A stretch of DNA of 64,000 nucleotides from DATARN01 sp963851105 (GCA_963851105.1 CAWKNP010000013.1:1-64000), one strand, 5' to 3'. Shown: positions 41,521-50,231, numbered from the stretch's first letter. The notes: generated by a model not told the origin, from the letters alone. Translations and numbers: made by a program.

Positions 41521-42672
41521 TACCGCCAGCCCCCCGCTCCCGCCGCCGACCAGGCCGGCTATGCCGGAGGCGAGCCGCTGCGCCAGGAAGTCGTAGTCGA
41601 ACTCCATCTCGGCGCGCGCCCGAGCGGCCTGGCCATAGGCCGACGCCAGTTCGGGGTCGTCGATGAGGCGCCTCAGAGCGGCGGCCACCGCCTCAGGGCT
41701 GTCGGGGTTGCGCACGACCACCCCAGTCTTGCCGTCCCCGACCGCCTCGGCGGCACCCCCGCTGTCGCCGGCGACCGAAGGCACGCTGCACGCCGCCGCC
41801 TCCAAGAACACGATCCCGAAGCCCTCCTGCTCGAGCCCGAGCCACCGGCGCCGGCAGCACATGGCAAACACGTCGGCGCTGCCGTACAACGCCGGCAGGT
41901 CGGCGTCGGCCAGTCGGCCGAGAAGCCGGACCGGGGCGCCGGTGGTGCGCACCAGGTGTCGCAGGCGGGGAAGGTCGCGCCCGCTGCCGGCGATCGCCAC
42001 CGTCAGATCGGGGTAGGTCCCGGCCAGCAACGCCGCCGCCCGGATCAGGACGTCCATCCCCTTGCGGGGTACCAACCGGCTGACGCTGACGACCAGCGGT
42101 CCATTGGGGGGCAGCTGCAGAAGGGTCCGGGTGGCGACCCGGTCGATGGCCGCCAACGGGTGAAAGCGCTCGGTGTCGACGCCGGGGGGAATCTGCACCA
42201 CCGGGGGAAAGGGGCCCGTTCCGACGGCGCGTCGCGCCTCGCTCTCGGGGTAGCCCCCGGCCGCGATGACGAGCGAGGACTGCGAGATCACCCGGGCCAG
42301 CAATTGCCGGCTGGCGGGCAACCGGCCCGGTACCGTGATCTCGGTCCCGTGCAGGACTACCCCGTAGGGCAGATCGAGGTGCGGCCCCACAAGGCCGACG
42401 GGAAGAACAGGGTCAAGGATCACCGCCTTGGCCCCCACCTCGGTCGCCAGGCGTCCGATTCGGCGGGTCAGCGCCCGGGTCGGGAGCAGGACGGGCCGGC
42501 GGCTGCGGACGATGCGAAACGGCTGCGCCTTGTCGAACACGTGGGCTCCGCGATGGGCGGCCGTGAAGACCGTCACATCGCCGGCAGGAAGGCGTCGCCA
42601 CAACTCCCACAGGTAGGACTGGATGCCTCCGACCTTGGGGGGAAAGTCGTTGGTGACGAGGAGATGGGTCAC
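41518..42672 (-). CDS. GT4 glycosyltransferase, PimB-like mannosyltransferase
   Basis: A 384-residue GT-B enzyme. The start THLLVTNDFPPKVGGIQSYL is the pattern of the phosphatidylinositol monomannoside mannosyltransferase PimB, and later marks are VLHGTEITVPG, VVSVSRLVPRKGMDVLI, LLGRLADADLPALYGSADVF and the catalytic EGFGIVFLEAAA. The likely reaction adds GDP-mannose to a phosphatidylinositol mannoside, but sugar and acceptor are inferred from the family. The GTG start has no strong ribosome site. The last codons enter the 50 bp repeat array. Confidence 0.85.
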   Translation of the reverse strand: MTHLLVTNDFPPKVGGIQSYLWELWRRLPAGDVTVFTAAHRGAHVFDKAQPFRIVRSRRPVLLPTRALTRRIGRLATEVGAKAVILDPVLPVGLVGPHLDLPYGVVLHGTEITVPGRLPASRQLLARVISQSSLVIAAGGYPESEARRAVGTGPFPPVVQIPPGVDTERFHPLAAIDRVATRTLLQLPPNGPLVVSVSRLVPRKGMDVLIRAAALLAGTYPDLTVAIAGSGRDLPRLRHLVRTTGAPVRLLGRLADADLPALYGSADVFAMCCRRRWLGLEQEGFGIVFLEAAACSVPSVAGDSGGAAEAVGDGKTGVVVRNPDSPEAVAAALRRLIDDPELASAYGQAARARAEMEFDYDFLAQRLASGIAGLVGGGSGGLAV

Positions 42673-42735
42673 GGCTGGTCGGAGCCCGGCGCAGCTGGGG
42701 CGCCGGGAAGGCTTTAGCCTCTCACCTACCGCTGG

Positions 42736-44070
42736 CTACGTCAGATCGGAGGCTGCGATTTCGAGTTCGCGCCGCACGTCGGGATGCTCGTCGCCGGCCA
42801 CCGTGGCCAGGAGATCGTGGCGCCCGAGCCGGGCAGCAGCCCAAACCGCGTGGCCCCGCAGGATCGGGTCGGCATCGGCCAAGGCTCGGACCAGCGCCGC
42901 TTCGACACCCACGTCATGGCCGTCGGCGGTGTTGGCCAGGACGACGAGGGCGTTGCGGCGCAGGTACCGGGGCTCGCGCCTGGGGATGTACCACCGACCG
43001 TAACGGTCCATCAGCTCGGCGTCAGAGGCGGCAAGCAGCTCGAGCAGGTCGACGGTGGGGCGGTCGCCGGGGCCGGGCCGGAACCGATCCTGACCCTCGC
43101 CGGCGCCACTTCCTCCGCTCGGGCCACCGCCCCCACCGGCGCTATCTCTTGCACCGAGGCCACCTCTTGCGCCGACGCCGCCGTCGCCGCCGGCCCCCGT
43201 CGGGGCGAGCACGATCCGCACCGCGGCAGCGTTCTCCGGGCAGACCTCCTGGCAGTCGTCGCAACCGTAGAGACGGTCGCCGAGCGCCGCCCGGTACTCG
43301 AGCGGAAACACCCCGGGCGCCTGGACCAGCCAGGCCAGGCAACGCCGGGCGTCGAGCACGCCCGGCGCCACCAGCGCACCCGTCGGGCAGGCGGGGAGGC
43401 AGCGCCGGCAGGCGCCACAGCCATCGGCGACCAACTCCACCGCCGGCGGTAGCGGGGCATCGGTCACGACACTGCCGAGAACGAACCACGATCCCAGTCC
43501 CGGCAGGAGGAGGTTGGTGTTCTTCCCGTACCAGCCGAGACCGGCCCGTCGAGCGGCCTCGCGGTCGACCAGGGCGTTGTCGTCGGCAATCACCCGCGCC
43601 TGCCAACCGTCGCGCTGCAGCCTCTCGGCGATGACACCGAGGGCGTGGCGAAGCGGTCCGTAGTGGTCGTCGGACGCATACCGGGCGACAACACCGGTCG
43701 CCGCTGCCCCGCTGCCTGCCACAGCGCCGCCGCCTGCTACAGCGCCACCGGCTGCGACAGTGTCACCACCGGCCGCAGCTCCACCGGGCGCCCCGGCGGC
43801 ACCTGTCGCCACGCCGGCCGTAGAGGCGGCACCCGTACGCTGCGAGGGGTACCGCCGGGCCCCGACCACGAGGGCCTGGGCACCGGCGACGATGCGTTGC
43901 GGCTCAGTAGACCGGGCCGGGTTGCGGTAGGTGAACGCCATCCCCCCGTGCAGGCCGGCCGTTCGCCGGGCCTCAAGGTGTCCGCGGGTCTCGGTGAAGG
44001 CAGTGGCAGCGGCGATGCCGACGGCATCGAGTCCGGCGGCCAATCCGATGGCGCGCAACTCGTCGCACAA
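42736..44070 (-). CDS. queG: Epoxyqueuosine reductase with Gly/Ala-rich insertions
   Basis: A 444-residue cobalamin and iron-sulfur enzyme that converts epoxyqueuosine to queuosine in tRNA. It has GLGWYGKNTNLL, two 4Fe-4S motifs (CGACRRCLPACP and CDDCQEVCP) and a C-terminal HEAT-like region (REPRYLRRNALVVLANTAD). Unusual are two low-complexity Gly/Ala insertions, about residues 79-126 and 290-324, not present in ordinary QueG (which has about 370 residues). The start is a TTG, 8 bases after the sepH stop, so it is coupled to sepH. No other queuosine genes are in the window. Confidence 0.88.
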   Translation of the reverse strand: MCDELRAIGLAAGLDAVGIAAATAFTETRGHLEARRTAGLHGGMAFTYRNPARSTEPQRIVAGAQALVVGARRYPSQRTGAASTAGVATGAAGAPGGAAAGGDTVAAGGAVAGGGAVAGSGAAATGVVARYASDDHYGPLRHALGVIAERLQRDGWQARVIADDNALVDREAARRAGLGWYGKNTNLLLPGLGSWFVLGSVVTDAPLPPAVELVADGCGACRRCLPACPTGALVAPGVLDARRCLAWLVQAPGVFPLEYRAALGDRLYGCDDCQEVCPENAAAVRIVLAPTGAGGDGGVGARGGLGARDSAGGGGGPSGGSGAGEGQDRFRPGPGDRPTVDLLELLAASDAELMDRYGRWYIPRREPRYLRRNALVVLANTADGHDVGVEAALVRALADADPILRGHAVWAAARLGRHDLLATVAGDEHPDVRRELEIAASDLT

Positions 44071-44078
44071 CGACTGCG

Positions 44079-45776
44079 TTACTGCGGCTCCCCGCCCCGG
44101 CGCCGGAGCTTGCGCCGACCGGCCCGGCTCTGCCGTTCCTCGGGCGTCAACCGGCCCCGGGTGGCTCGGGAGGCAGCCGCCCCCTCGGGCGCTCCTGCCT
44201 GCCCGGCCCGTATGAGGACCTGGTCGCCGCGCGACGGCGCCGGGTCAGTCCCGTATTCGAGCCCGTCCACGTCACCATCGACATCCAGGGAGAGGATGTC
44301 AATCGCGGGAACGGGAGCGGTGACCGGGTCGTGGTCGTGGTCCGAGGTCGGGGCGAAGAGCAGATCGGATTCCGCCGGATCTGCATCGACGACAATCGGG
44401 CGGGCCCGAAGGGGCCGCCGGGGCGCCTTGGGCTCGTCCGACGGCGCCGGCCCAGGATCGGGCTCCGAACCAGAGGCGGTGTGGTTGTTGGGCGTCGCCG
44501 CCAAGCCGGATCGCCCAACACCAAAGCGCTCGGCTGTCGACGTCTTGCGCTCGCGAGCGGAATGGGGAGGACTGAAGCGGCTGGCCACCGGCGGCGCCGG
44601 CTCTGCCAATGCAGCCTGGGTGGGCGAAGCTCGAGGGGAGACGACCGGTCGCCGCGTGGTGGTGGCCATCGGCGGTTCGGACGACTCGTCGCGGGTCATG
44701 CGTGACGGTGCCCGCAACGGGCGCTCGCGCCGCGGCTTCTCGCTTGCCGTAGATGGCGGAGTGGAAGCGGATGCTGGCGCCTTGGACTCCTCGGAAGCGG
44801 CCGCTGAGAGAGGGCGCAATGGCCGGGGACGGCGCTCGGTCGGCGGTGCGGCAGTGGCCGCAGCCGCCGCCGCCGGTTCTGGGCGGCTTTCCGGCCCTGA
44901 TACCGCTGACGGGGCGGGTGCCGGCGGCCGCTCGCGGCTCGAACTACTCGGCTGCGGCGGCGCGGTGCGGCTTATCCCGGTCCCGCTGGCCAGGAGGGAG
45001 AGACGGCCCGAGGGACGCGCCGCCTTGGGGGCGGGGACCACCGCCCGGGGCGGAGCCACCGCCGCCCGTTGCGCCGACGCCGAAATCGGCGTGGCGGGTG
45101 GCAGGGCGGCAGGGCGGCGACGGCCGGCCTCGACATAGGCCAGCTCGTTGCCCAAGCGGTTGACCGCCTTCAGCACGCCATGGGTCATGTCGATCGTCCA
45201 GTCGGCGTGCTGGCGGCGCCGCTCGGAAAGGTAGGACACGCGCACCACCCAGCCGCCATCGGGCTGCTGGAACGCCGTCCAGGCGTCGTCGACGGCAGGG
45301 CCCGACAGGATGATGCCGCGCTCGGCCAGGTTCCAGAGGACCGACTCGCCCAGTGTTTGCGTAGAAGGGCCGATCCGAGGCTTGTTGTAGGTGAGCCCGA
45401 CGGCCTTTTCGATCACACGGGCCTGTTCGGCCAGCACCGGGGGCGCGAATCGCCCGACCCAGTCCTCCGACATGCCCGCCTCTTCGGCGACTTCGCCGAC
45501 ACTGCTGCCGGTGCGCAAAAGCGCCTGCACCTGGCGAGGAGTCAGCTTGCTCTGGGCCTTGGGACGGTGGAGCAACACCCCGGTCCCGTTGCCCGTGGCT
45601 CTCTTTACGACGTCGCTGCCGTCCTCTCCAGCCTGCAGCCGGAGCAGCGCCTCGATCTGCTCGACCATTGCCCGGTCCAGATTGACGACAAAGCTCCCCT
45701 GATCGGCGCCGCGTCGCGTCCCGAGAATAAGCCCCTTGTGATCGGTTGTGAATCCGACAAGATGGAGCTGTTGCAC
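44079..45776 (-). CDS. sepH: SepH-type cell division protein (DUF3071)
   Basis: A 565-residue protein. The N-terminal 200 residues match SepH (VQQLHLVGFTTDHKGLIL, then a helix-turn-helix-like block QVQALLRTGSSVGEVAEEAG and DEWTVRY-type VVRVSYLSERR). SepH binds FtsZ and promotes its assembly in actinobacteria. The rest (about 220-565) is a long Pro/Arg/Ser-rich disordered linker with a basic, RGR-containing end. The GTG at 45776 is used because the 13 codons before it do not belong to the domain. queG follows after 8 bases. Confidence 0.88.
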   Translation of the reverse strand: MQQLHLVGFTTDHKGLILGTRRGADQGSFVVNLDRAMVEQIEALLRLQAGEDGSDVVKRATGNGTGVLLHRPKAQSKLTPRQVQALLRTGSSVGEVAEEAGMSEDWVGRFAPPVLAEQARVIEKAVGLTYNKPRIGPSTQTLGESVLWNLAERGIILSGPAVDDAWTAFQQPDGGWVVRVSYLSERRRQHADWTIDMTHGVLKAVNRLGNELAYVEAGRRRPAALPPATPISASAQRAAVAPPRAVVPAPKAARPSGRLSLLASGTGISRTAPPQPSSSSRERPPAPAPSAVSGPESRPEPAAAAAATAAPPTERRPRPLRPLSAAASEESKAPASASTPPSTASEKPRRERPLRAPSRMTRDESSEPPMATTTRRPVVSPRASPTQAALAEPAPPVASRFSPPHSARERKTSTAERFGVGRSGLAATPNNHTASGSEPDPGPAPSDEPKAPRRPLRARPIVVDADPAESDLLFAPTSDHDHDPVTAPVPAIDILSLDVDGDVDGLEYGTDPAPSRGDQVLIRAGQAGAPEGAAASRATRGRLTPEERQSRAGRRKLRRRGGEPQ

Positions 45777-45879
45777 CGAGCCCCCGTACGCTGGCGTCCG
45801 GTCGGACCCCTTCAAAAAAACGCTACCACCTCTGCCTCCCGATCTGGCGCACCTTGCGATGGGCCTGACCAGCGGTTAT

Positions 45880-46077
45880 TCAGGCACAGGTGCTCTGCGG
45901 GCGGTGGCGCAGCAGCGGCACGAGGCCGACGCGGCTCAGCATCCGCACGGCGCGCTCCTCGTCGGCGTCGATGATGACGGCATCACCGGACTCGTCGCAG
46001 AGAAACGTCACCACACAGTCCCGACATTGGGTGGTGTGCTGCATACAACATTCGTCGCAACTGATCACGAGGCTCAT
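45880..46077 (-). CDS. Small cysteine-rich protein
   Basis: A 65-residue protein starting MSLVISCDECCMQHTTQCRDCVVTFLC with Cys pairs CDEC, CRDC and a later Cys that could bind zinc or form disulfides. An acidic middle (DESGDAVIIDADEERAV) and a short end follow. ATG at 46077; an in-frame start 14 codons earlier is possible. It precedes sepH on the same strand by about 100 bases. Function unknown. Confidence 0.72.
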   Translation of the reverse strand: MSLVISCDECCMQHTTQCRDCVVTFLCDESGDAVIIDADEERAVRMLSRVGLVPLLRHRPQSTCA

Positions 46078-46134
46078 GCCGCCATCATGAACGCTGGATG
46101 TGACCATAACTCCAGGCACAACGACCCGATCCGC

Positions 46135-46362
46135 TCAGACCTCGCTGTCGGCGACCGCCGCGACGGTCTCGACTGCGTGGGCCGAGCCACACCACCGGCA
46201 CGACACTTCCTCGATATCGTCGGCCAGCACTTGCTCCTCCTCGACGGTCAGATCGCCTCCCACGGTGAAGTGGTAGAAGGCCCTGGTCCGCCGGGTCATC
46301 GTGACGTCGAAACGGGTCACGTTGCCGCAGGCGGTACAGCGGTAGTGAGCAACGGGTGCCAC
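46135..46362 (-). CDS. Small zinc-ribbon protein
   Basis: A 75-residue protein with YRCTACGNVTRF and SCRWCGSAH Cys pairs 44 residues apart, matching a zinc ribbon. The GTG at 46362 lies seven bases after TAGGGT and so fits the leaderless pattern better than the in-frame GTG at 46371. It is divergent from the Lrp-type gene, whose promoter TAACGT is 22 bases away. Function unknown; it ends 58 bases from the Cys-rich gene and is in the same direction. Confidence 0.75.
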   Translation of the reverse strand: MAPVAHYRCTACGNVTRFDVTMTRRTRAFYHFTVGGDLTVEEEQVLADDIEEVSCRWCGSAHAVETVAAVADSEV

Positions 46363-46409
46363 ACGGGCCACCCTAACGCCCCGAACTTGCAGCCCCTAAC
46401 GTGCAGTTC

Positions 46410-46688
46410 ATGGTGGTTCATGCCTTTGTCCTGATCGATGCCGAGCCGGGCCGCGTCGCCGACCTGGCCGGCGAGTTAGCTGATGTCGCCGGCGTTGCCG
46501 AGGTGTACTCCGTCGCCGGCGAGGCCGACCTGGTGGCGATCATCCGGGTTCGCGAACACGACGAACTGGCCGATGTCGTGACACGGCGCATCTCGAGCCT
46601 TCCGGGGATCACCAATACCAGGACCCTGGTGGCGTTCCAGGCCTTCAGCCGCCACGATCTTGAGGCCATGTGGGATCTCGGGACGTAG
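46410..46688 (+). CDS. Lrp/AsnC ligand-binding domain protein (stand-alone RAM domain)
   Basis: A 92-residue protein that is just the ligand-binding half of Lrp-type regulators (VVHAFVLIDAEPGRVADLAG, then VYSVAGEADLVAIIRV and ISSLPGITNTRTLVAF). No DNA-binding domain. Such stand-alone domains are thought to sense amino acids. The ATG at 46410 lies seven bases after TAACGT. It is 9 bases before the next gene, whose TAGCAT -10-like hexamer overlaps this gene's stop. Confidence 0.88.
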   Translation: MVVHAFVLIDAEPGRVADLAGELADVAGVAEVYSVAGEADLVAIIRVREHDELADVVTRRISSLPGITNTRTLVAFQAFSRHDLEAMWDLGT

Positions 46689-46697
46689 CATCGAGGG

Positions 46698-47276
46698 GTG
46701 GCTGACTTCTTCACCGCGGTCCTTGTGGTCAATCTTCTTATCGCCGTCACCTGCGTTCTACCGGCGGCTTGGGTGCTGCACAAGCTCCGCCGCGCCAACC
46801 GGGTGGTGCCCGGCCGGCGCTCGGCGGCACCGCTGTCATGGCTGGTCTCCTTCGGGGCGCCGGCGCGCCTGCACCGCCGGCTGCGCCGTGCTGTCTCCGC
46901 CGCCAACCTCTCCGTGGCCATTTCCCCCGCCGCCCAGACCCTCCAGGACGTCGCTGGCGAGCTGGTTGGGCGGGCTGCCTCGACCGACGACTGCCTCGTC
47001 GCCGTCAACGCCCTCCACCCCGCGGTCCGCCGAGCCCACCTGACCCAGCTGACCGCCGCTGTCCGCGAGATCGAGTTGTCCACCGGCCGCCTCCATCGCC
47101 TAAGCAGCGACTGGCGCCTGCGCCTCGACCAGGCGGCCGCCTCGGCGATGCCCTTCCCCGACCTCCACGAGCGGATGGACTCCGTCGAGGCCGCCCTGCG
47201 GGAGCTGCCCCACCCCCCCGGCGGCCAAACGCTGATGCCCGCCGCCGCACCGGCGCCCGCCAGGCTGGCCCGGTAG
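46698..47276 (+). CDS. Membrane-anchored protein of unknown function
   Basis: A 192-residue protein with one N-terminal helix (residues 3-28, FFTAVLVVNLLIAVTCVLPAAW) and then a mostly helical, arginine-rich cytoplasmic part (RLHRRLRRAVSAANLSVAI, HPAVRRAHLTQLTAAVREIEL). The GTG is six bases after TAGCAT. No signal for a known family. It follows the Lrp-type gene by 9 bases. Confidence 0.75.
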   Translation: MADFFTAVLVVNLLIAVTCVLPAAWVLHKLRRANRVVPGRRSAAPLSWLVSFGAPARLHRRLRRAVSAANLSVAISPAAQTLQDVAGELVGRAASTDDCLVAVNALHPAVRRAHLTQLTAAVREIELSTGRLHRLSSDWRLRLDQAAASAMPFPDLHERMDSVEAALRELPHPPGGQTLMPAAAPAPARLAR

Positions 47277-47286
47277 GGCGCCACGA

Positions 47287-47336
47287 CCCAAAGTGCTTTG
47301 AAACGACGGTATTCCGTCGTTTCAAAGCACTTTGGG
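47287..47336. repeat. Perfect palindrome with 23 bp arms and TATT loop
   Basis: Arms 47287-47309 and 47314-47336 are exact reverse complements (start CCCAAAGTGCTTTG) around TATT. It lies 11 bases past the stop of the preceding plus-strand gene. The stem is much AT-richer than its surroundings and has no T-run, so it could act as a terminator, but its perfection suggests a mobile palindrome (MITE or REP-like) as well. No second copy was noticed in the window. Confidence 0.9.
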
Positions 47337-47339
47337 GAT

Positions 47340-47580
47340 CGACACGCGCTACGAAACGCTCGAACCGCCCGAAGCCCCCGCACTCCCGCCCCCGCGCCTG
47401 CCAAAGCCCCCGGCCGCCGAACCGCTCAAAACCGCCCGAAGCCCCCGCCCCCGAGCCCCGCCCCCGAACCGCCCCGAGCCCCCGCTCCACATCGCCCAAA
47501 CGGTCCCAAGCCCCCGCAGAGAACCGCCCCAAGCCCCCGCCCCCAAGCCCCCGCCCCCGAACCGCCCCAAGCCCCGGCCC
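47340..47580. repeat. Low-complexity C-rich degenerate repeat
   Basis: Loose repeats of CCGCCCCAAGCCCCCGCCCCC and GAACCGCCC variants of about 24 bases fill the gap up to the trpD stop. The minus strand is rich in GGGGGC and GGGG runs. The frames through it lack any recognisable protein, so I see no gene here. Confidence 0.8.
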
Positions 47581-48642
47581 TTAAGCCGCCCCCGCCTGGG
47601 CCTGCGACACCGCCACGAGCCGCCGCAACCGCTCTTCCGCCAGCCCGTCGTCAATGGCGGCCGCGGCCAGGACCAGGCCTGAGGCAAGGTCGGCCGCCGC
47701 CCCCCCGGCGATCAGCCCCGCGGCCGCGTTGAGCAGGACGATGTCACGCCGGGCCCCCTTTTCCCCGGCCAATACCCGCCGGGCGAAGTCGGCGTTGATG
47801 GCGGCGTCACCACCGAGAAGGTCCGCTTTTGCCACCCGCGCCAGACCGAGCGCCACGGGGTCGACCTGGTATGACGTCACCACTCCCCCAATGGACGACA
47901 CGACCGTCGAGCAGTCCGTCGTCGTCAACTCGTCCAGCCCGTCGTGGCCGTAGACGACCAGCGTGTGGGTGGCTCCGTTGGCCGCCAGCACTCCGACCAT
48001 CTTGTCGGCCATGGTGGGGTCGGAGACGCCGACGACCTGGCGCCGTACCCGGGCGGGGTTGGCCAGAGGACCGAGAAAGTTGAAGACCGTCGGCACCCCC
48101 AGCTCCCGGCGCGTCGGCCCCGCGTGGCGCATCGACGGGTGGAAACGAGGAGCGAAGCAGAACCCCATCCCTGCCTCCGCCACGCACGCCGCCACCCCGT
48201 CAGGCCCCAGGCTGATCGCCACGCCGAGCGCCTCGAGCAGGTCCGCGGAGCCCGCCTTCGACGAGGCCGCCCGGCCGCCGTGCTTGCACACCGGCACGCC
48301 GGCGCCCGCCACCACAAACGCCGCGATCGTCGACACGTTGATGGTGCCGCTGCGGTCGCCCCCGGTCCCACAGGTGTCCACCACCGCCGAAGCCAGCCCC
48401 GGCGCCAGGGGCACGAGCTCGGCAGCCGACACCATGGCCTGCACCATCCCCGTCATCTCCTCGACGGTCTCGCCCTTGCAGCGCAACCCGAAGATGAACG
48501 CCGCCAGCTGCGAGGCGGTGGCGGTGCCCTCGAACACGTCGGCCAGCGCGGCACCCGCCTCGGCGGCGGAGAGGTCGCTTCCCGACGCCAGCCGGCCCAG
48601 GATGAACGGCCAGCCGCCCAGCTCCTGCAGTGTGACGGTCAT
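47581..48642 (-). CDS. trpD: Anthranilate phosphoribosyltransferase
   Basis: A 353-residue enzyme joining anthranilate to PRPP in tryptophan synthesis. Key blocks are VDTCGTGGDRSGTINVSTIA (phosphate site), VCKHGGRAASSKAGSADLLEALG, AEAGMGFCFAPRFHPSMRHA and TVFNFLGPLANPA. The ATG at 48642 has GGGGG 8 bases upstream; a GTG two codons earlier is possible. No other trp gene is adjacent. It lies 13 bases after the acyl-CoA dehydrogenase stop on the same strand. Confidence 0.94.
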   Translation of the reverse strand: MTVTLQELGGWPFILGRLASGSDLSAAEAGAALADVFEGTATASQLAAFIFGLRCKGETVEEMTGMVQAMVSAAELVPLAPGLASAVVDTCGTGGDRSGTINVSTIAAFVVAGAGVPVCKHGGRAASSKAGSADLLEALGVAISLGPDGVAACVAEAGMGFCFAPRFHPSMRHAGPTRRELGVPTVFNFLGPLANPARVRRQVVGVSDPTMADKMVGVLAANGATHTLVVYGHDGLDELTTTDCSTVVSSIGGVVTSYQVDPVALGLARVAKADLLGGDAAINADFARRVLAGEKGARRDIVLLNAAAGLIAGGAAADLASGLVLAAAAIDDGLAEERLRRLVAVSQAQAGAA

Positions 48643-48655
48643 TCGCACACGCCCC

Positions 48656-49810
48656 CTAGTCCCACCAGATGTCCCGGTCCAGCACGCCCCGGGCGATCAG
48701 GCCCAGCTGGATCTGGCTCGTGCCCTCGACGATCGTCAGCTGCTTGGCGTCGCGGTAGTACAGCTCGGTCGGATGGTCCTTCATGTAGCCGGCGGCACCC
48801 AGCAGCTGCAGTGAGAGGTCGGCCGCCCGCACGGCCAGCTCCGTGGCGTAGTACTTGGCCATCGACAGGTACGGGACCCATTCCTTGGTGAAGCGGCCCA
48901 GGTCGGCATAGGACGCGGCCCGGTAGGTGAGCAGCCGGGCGGCCTCGATCTCGGTGGCCAGCTTGGCGATCTCCCACTGGATCCCCTGAAAATCCGCCAC
49001 CGTGCGCCCGAAGGCGGCCCGCTGCTGGGCGTAGGCGGTGGCGTACATCAGCGCGCCCTCGGCCAGGCCAATCCCCCGGGCTGCCACGAGCGGGCGCATG
49101 GCGTTGAGGCCGAGCATGGCGAGGCGGAAGCCACCGATGTCGCCGATCACATTCGCCTCGGCCACGAACGCGTCCCGCAGGATGAGCTCGCCGGTGTCGA
49201 CGCCCCGCACGCCCATCTTGCGGTCGATGCTACCGACCTCGACGCCGGGGGCTGCCCGATCGACGATGAATGCGGTGATCGACTCCCGGGAGTCGCCAGT
49301 ACGGGCGAAGACGGTGTACCAGTCTGCTTGGGCCACGCCCGACATCCAGCATTTGACGCCGTTCAACTGCCAGCCGCCGTCCGCGGGCACCGCCCGGGTG
49401 CGCATACCAGACACGTCGCTGCCCGCCTGCGCCTCCGACAGCCCGAAGGCGGCTCGGGTCTCGCCGGCCGCGATGGCCGGAAGGTAGCGGCGCTTCTGAT
49501 CCTCGCTCCCCGCGATCAACAGCGGCCCCGTCGGCAGGCGGGTGAGCAGGAGCATCAGGGCGGCGGCGTTGGAGTACTTGGCCACTTCCTCGATGGCGAT
49601 CGTGAGGCCGAGGGTCCCCCCGCCCCCGCCGCCGTACTCCTCGGGGAGCCCGAGCCCGAGCAGGCCCGCTTGCCGGAAGGCGGCGAACAGGTCGTCGGGG
49701 TACTCCCCCGTTTCGTCGATCTCCCGGGCCCGGGGGCGCACCTTGTCCTGGGCCAGGCGCCGGACCGACGCCTGAAGTTGCGCCAGCTCGTCGGGCAGGT
49801 CCCAGTCCAC
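48656..49810 (-). CDS. Acyl-CoA dehydrogenase
   Basis: A 384-residue FAD enzyme for alpha,beta-oxidation of acyl-CoA thioesters. It has LGLPEEYGGGGGGTLGLTI, the FAD block FGLSEAQAGSDVSGMRT and VKCWMSGVAQADW, VDTGELILRDAFV, and the late YRDAKQLTIVEGTSQIQLGLIAR with the probable catalytic Glu in VEGT. Chain-length specificity is unknown. The GTG is 8 bases after TACCGT. trpD follows at 13 bases, an unusual partner. Confidence 0.93.
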   Translation of the reverse strand: MDWDLPDELAQLQASVRRLAQDKVRPRAREIDETGEYPDDLFAAFRQAGLLGLGLPEEYGGGGGGTLGLTIAIEEVAKYSNAAALMLLLTRLPTGPLLIAGSEDQKRRYLPAIAAGETRAAFGLSEAQAGSDVSGMRTRAVPADGGWQLNGVKCWMSGVAQADWYTVFARTGDSRESITAFIVDRAAPGVEVGSIDRKMGVRGVDTGELILRDAFVAEANVIGDIGGFRLAMLGLNAMRPLVAARGIGLAEGALMYATAYAQQRAAFGRTVADFQGIQWEIAKLATEIEAARLLTYRAASYADLGRFTKEWVPYLSMAKYYATELAVRAADLSLQLLGAAGYMKDHPTELYYRDAKQLTIVEGTSQIQLGLIARGVLDRDIWWD

Positions 49811-49837
49811 GGCCGCCGACGGTACTCGGGGCGGCTG

Positions 49838-49953
49838 GGAGCAGTTGCCCAGCGGTCGGGAGCAGCCGGCCAGGGGGCCAGGAGCAGGCGGCCAGCGGGT
49901 AGGAGCAGTCGGGGCCAGCCGGCGGGGAGCAGCCGGCCAGCGGGTGGGAGCAG
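49838..49953. repeat. 21 bp degenerate tandem repeat (six copies)
   Basis: GGAGCAG cores begin at 49838, 49859, 49881, 49902, 49926 and 49947 (spacing 21, 22, 21, 24 and 21), each followed by a variant of CCGGCCAGCGGGTG. They fill the gap between the acyl-CoA dehydrogenase start and the whiB stop. Confidence 0.85.
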
Positions 49954-49997
49954 GCGGGGAAAAGGGGGCGGGGTCGGGCTGGGCTCTGGTGGGCGGC

Positions 49998-50231
49998 CTA
50001 GGCCGTGCGACGGCGCTGGCGGATCATCCGGCGACGCTCTCGTTCGGTCGCGCCGCCCCAGACGCCGTCGCGCTCGCGGTTGCCGAGGGCGTACTCGAGG
50101 CACGTCTCCTGCACGGCGCAGGCGCTACAGATCGCCTTGGCCTCTTCTGCCTCTTCCTCCGAGATCGGATAGAAGATCTCGGGTTCGACACCGCGGCAGG
50201 CGGCCCGTTGTCGCCAGACCAGATTCTTCAC
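49998..50231 (-). CDS. WhiB-family iron-sulfur transcription factor
   Basis: A 77-residue actinobacterial regulator that binds a redox-sensitive 4Fe-4S cluster and contacts the housekeeping sigma factor. The four cysteines are Cys12, Cys35, Cys38 and Cys44 (CSAC and CLEY), followed by the DGVWGG turn and a basic tail (RERRRMIRQRRRTA) for DNA binding. The start is a GTG. The subclass (WhiA/B/D) cannot be assigned. It is divergent from glpD, whose start codon is about 190 bases away. Confidence 0.95.
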   Translation of the reverse strand: MKNLVWRQRAACRGVEPEIFYPISEEEAEEAKAICSACAVQETCLEYALGNRERDGVWGGATERERRRMIRQRRRTA

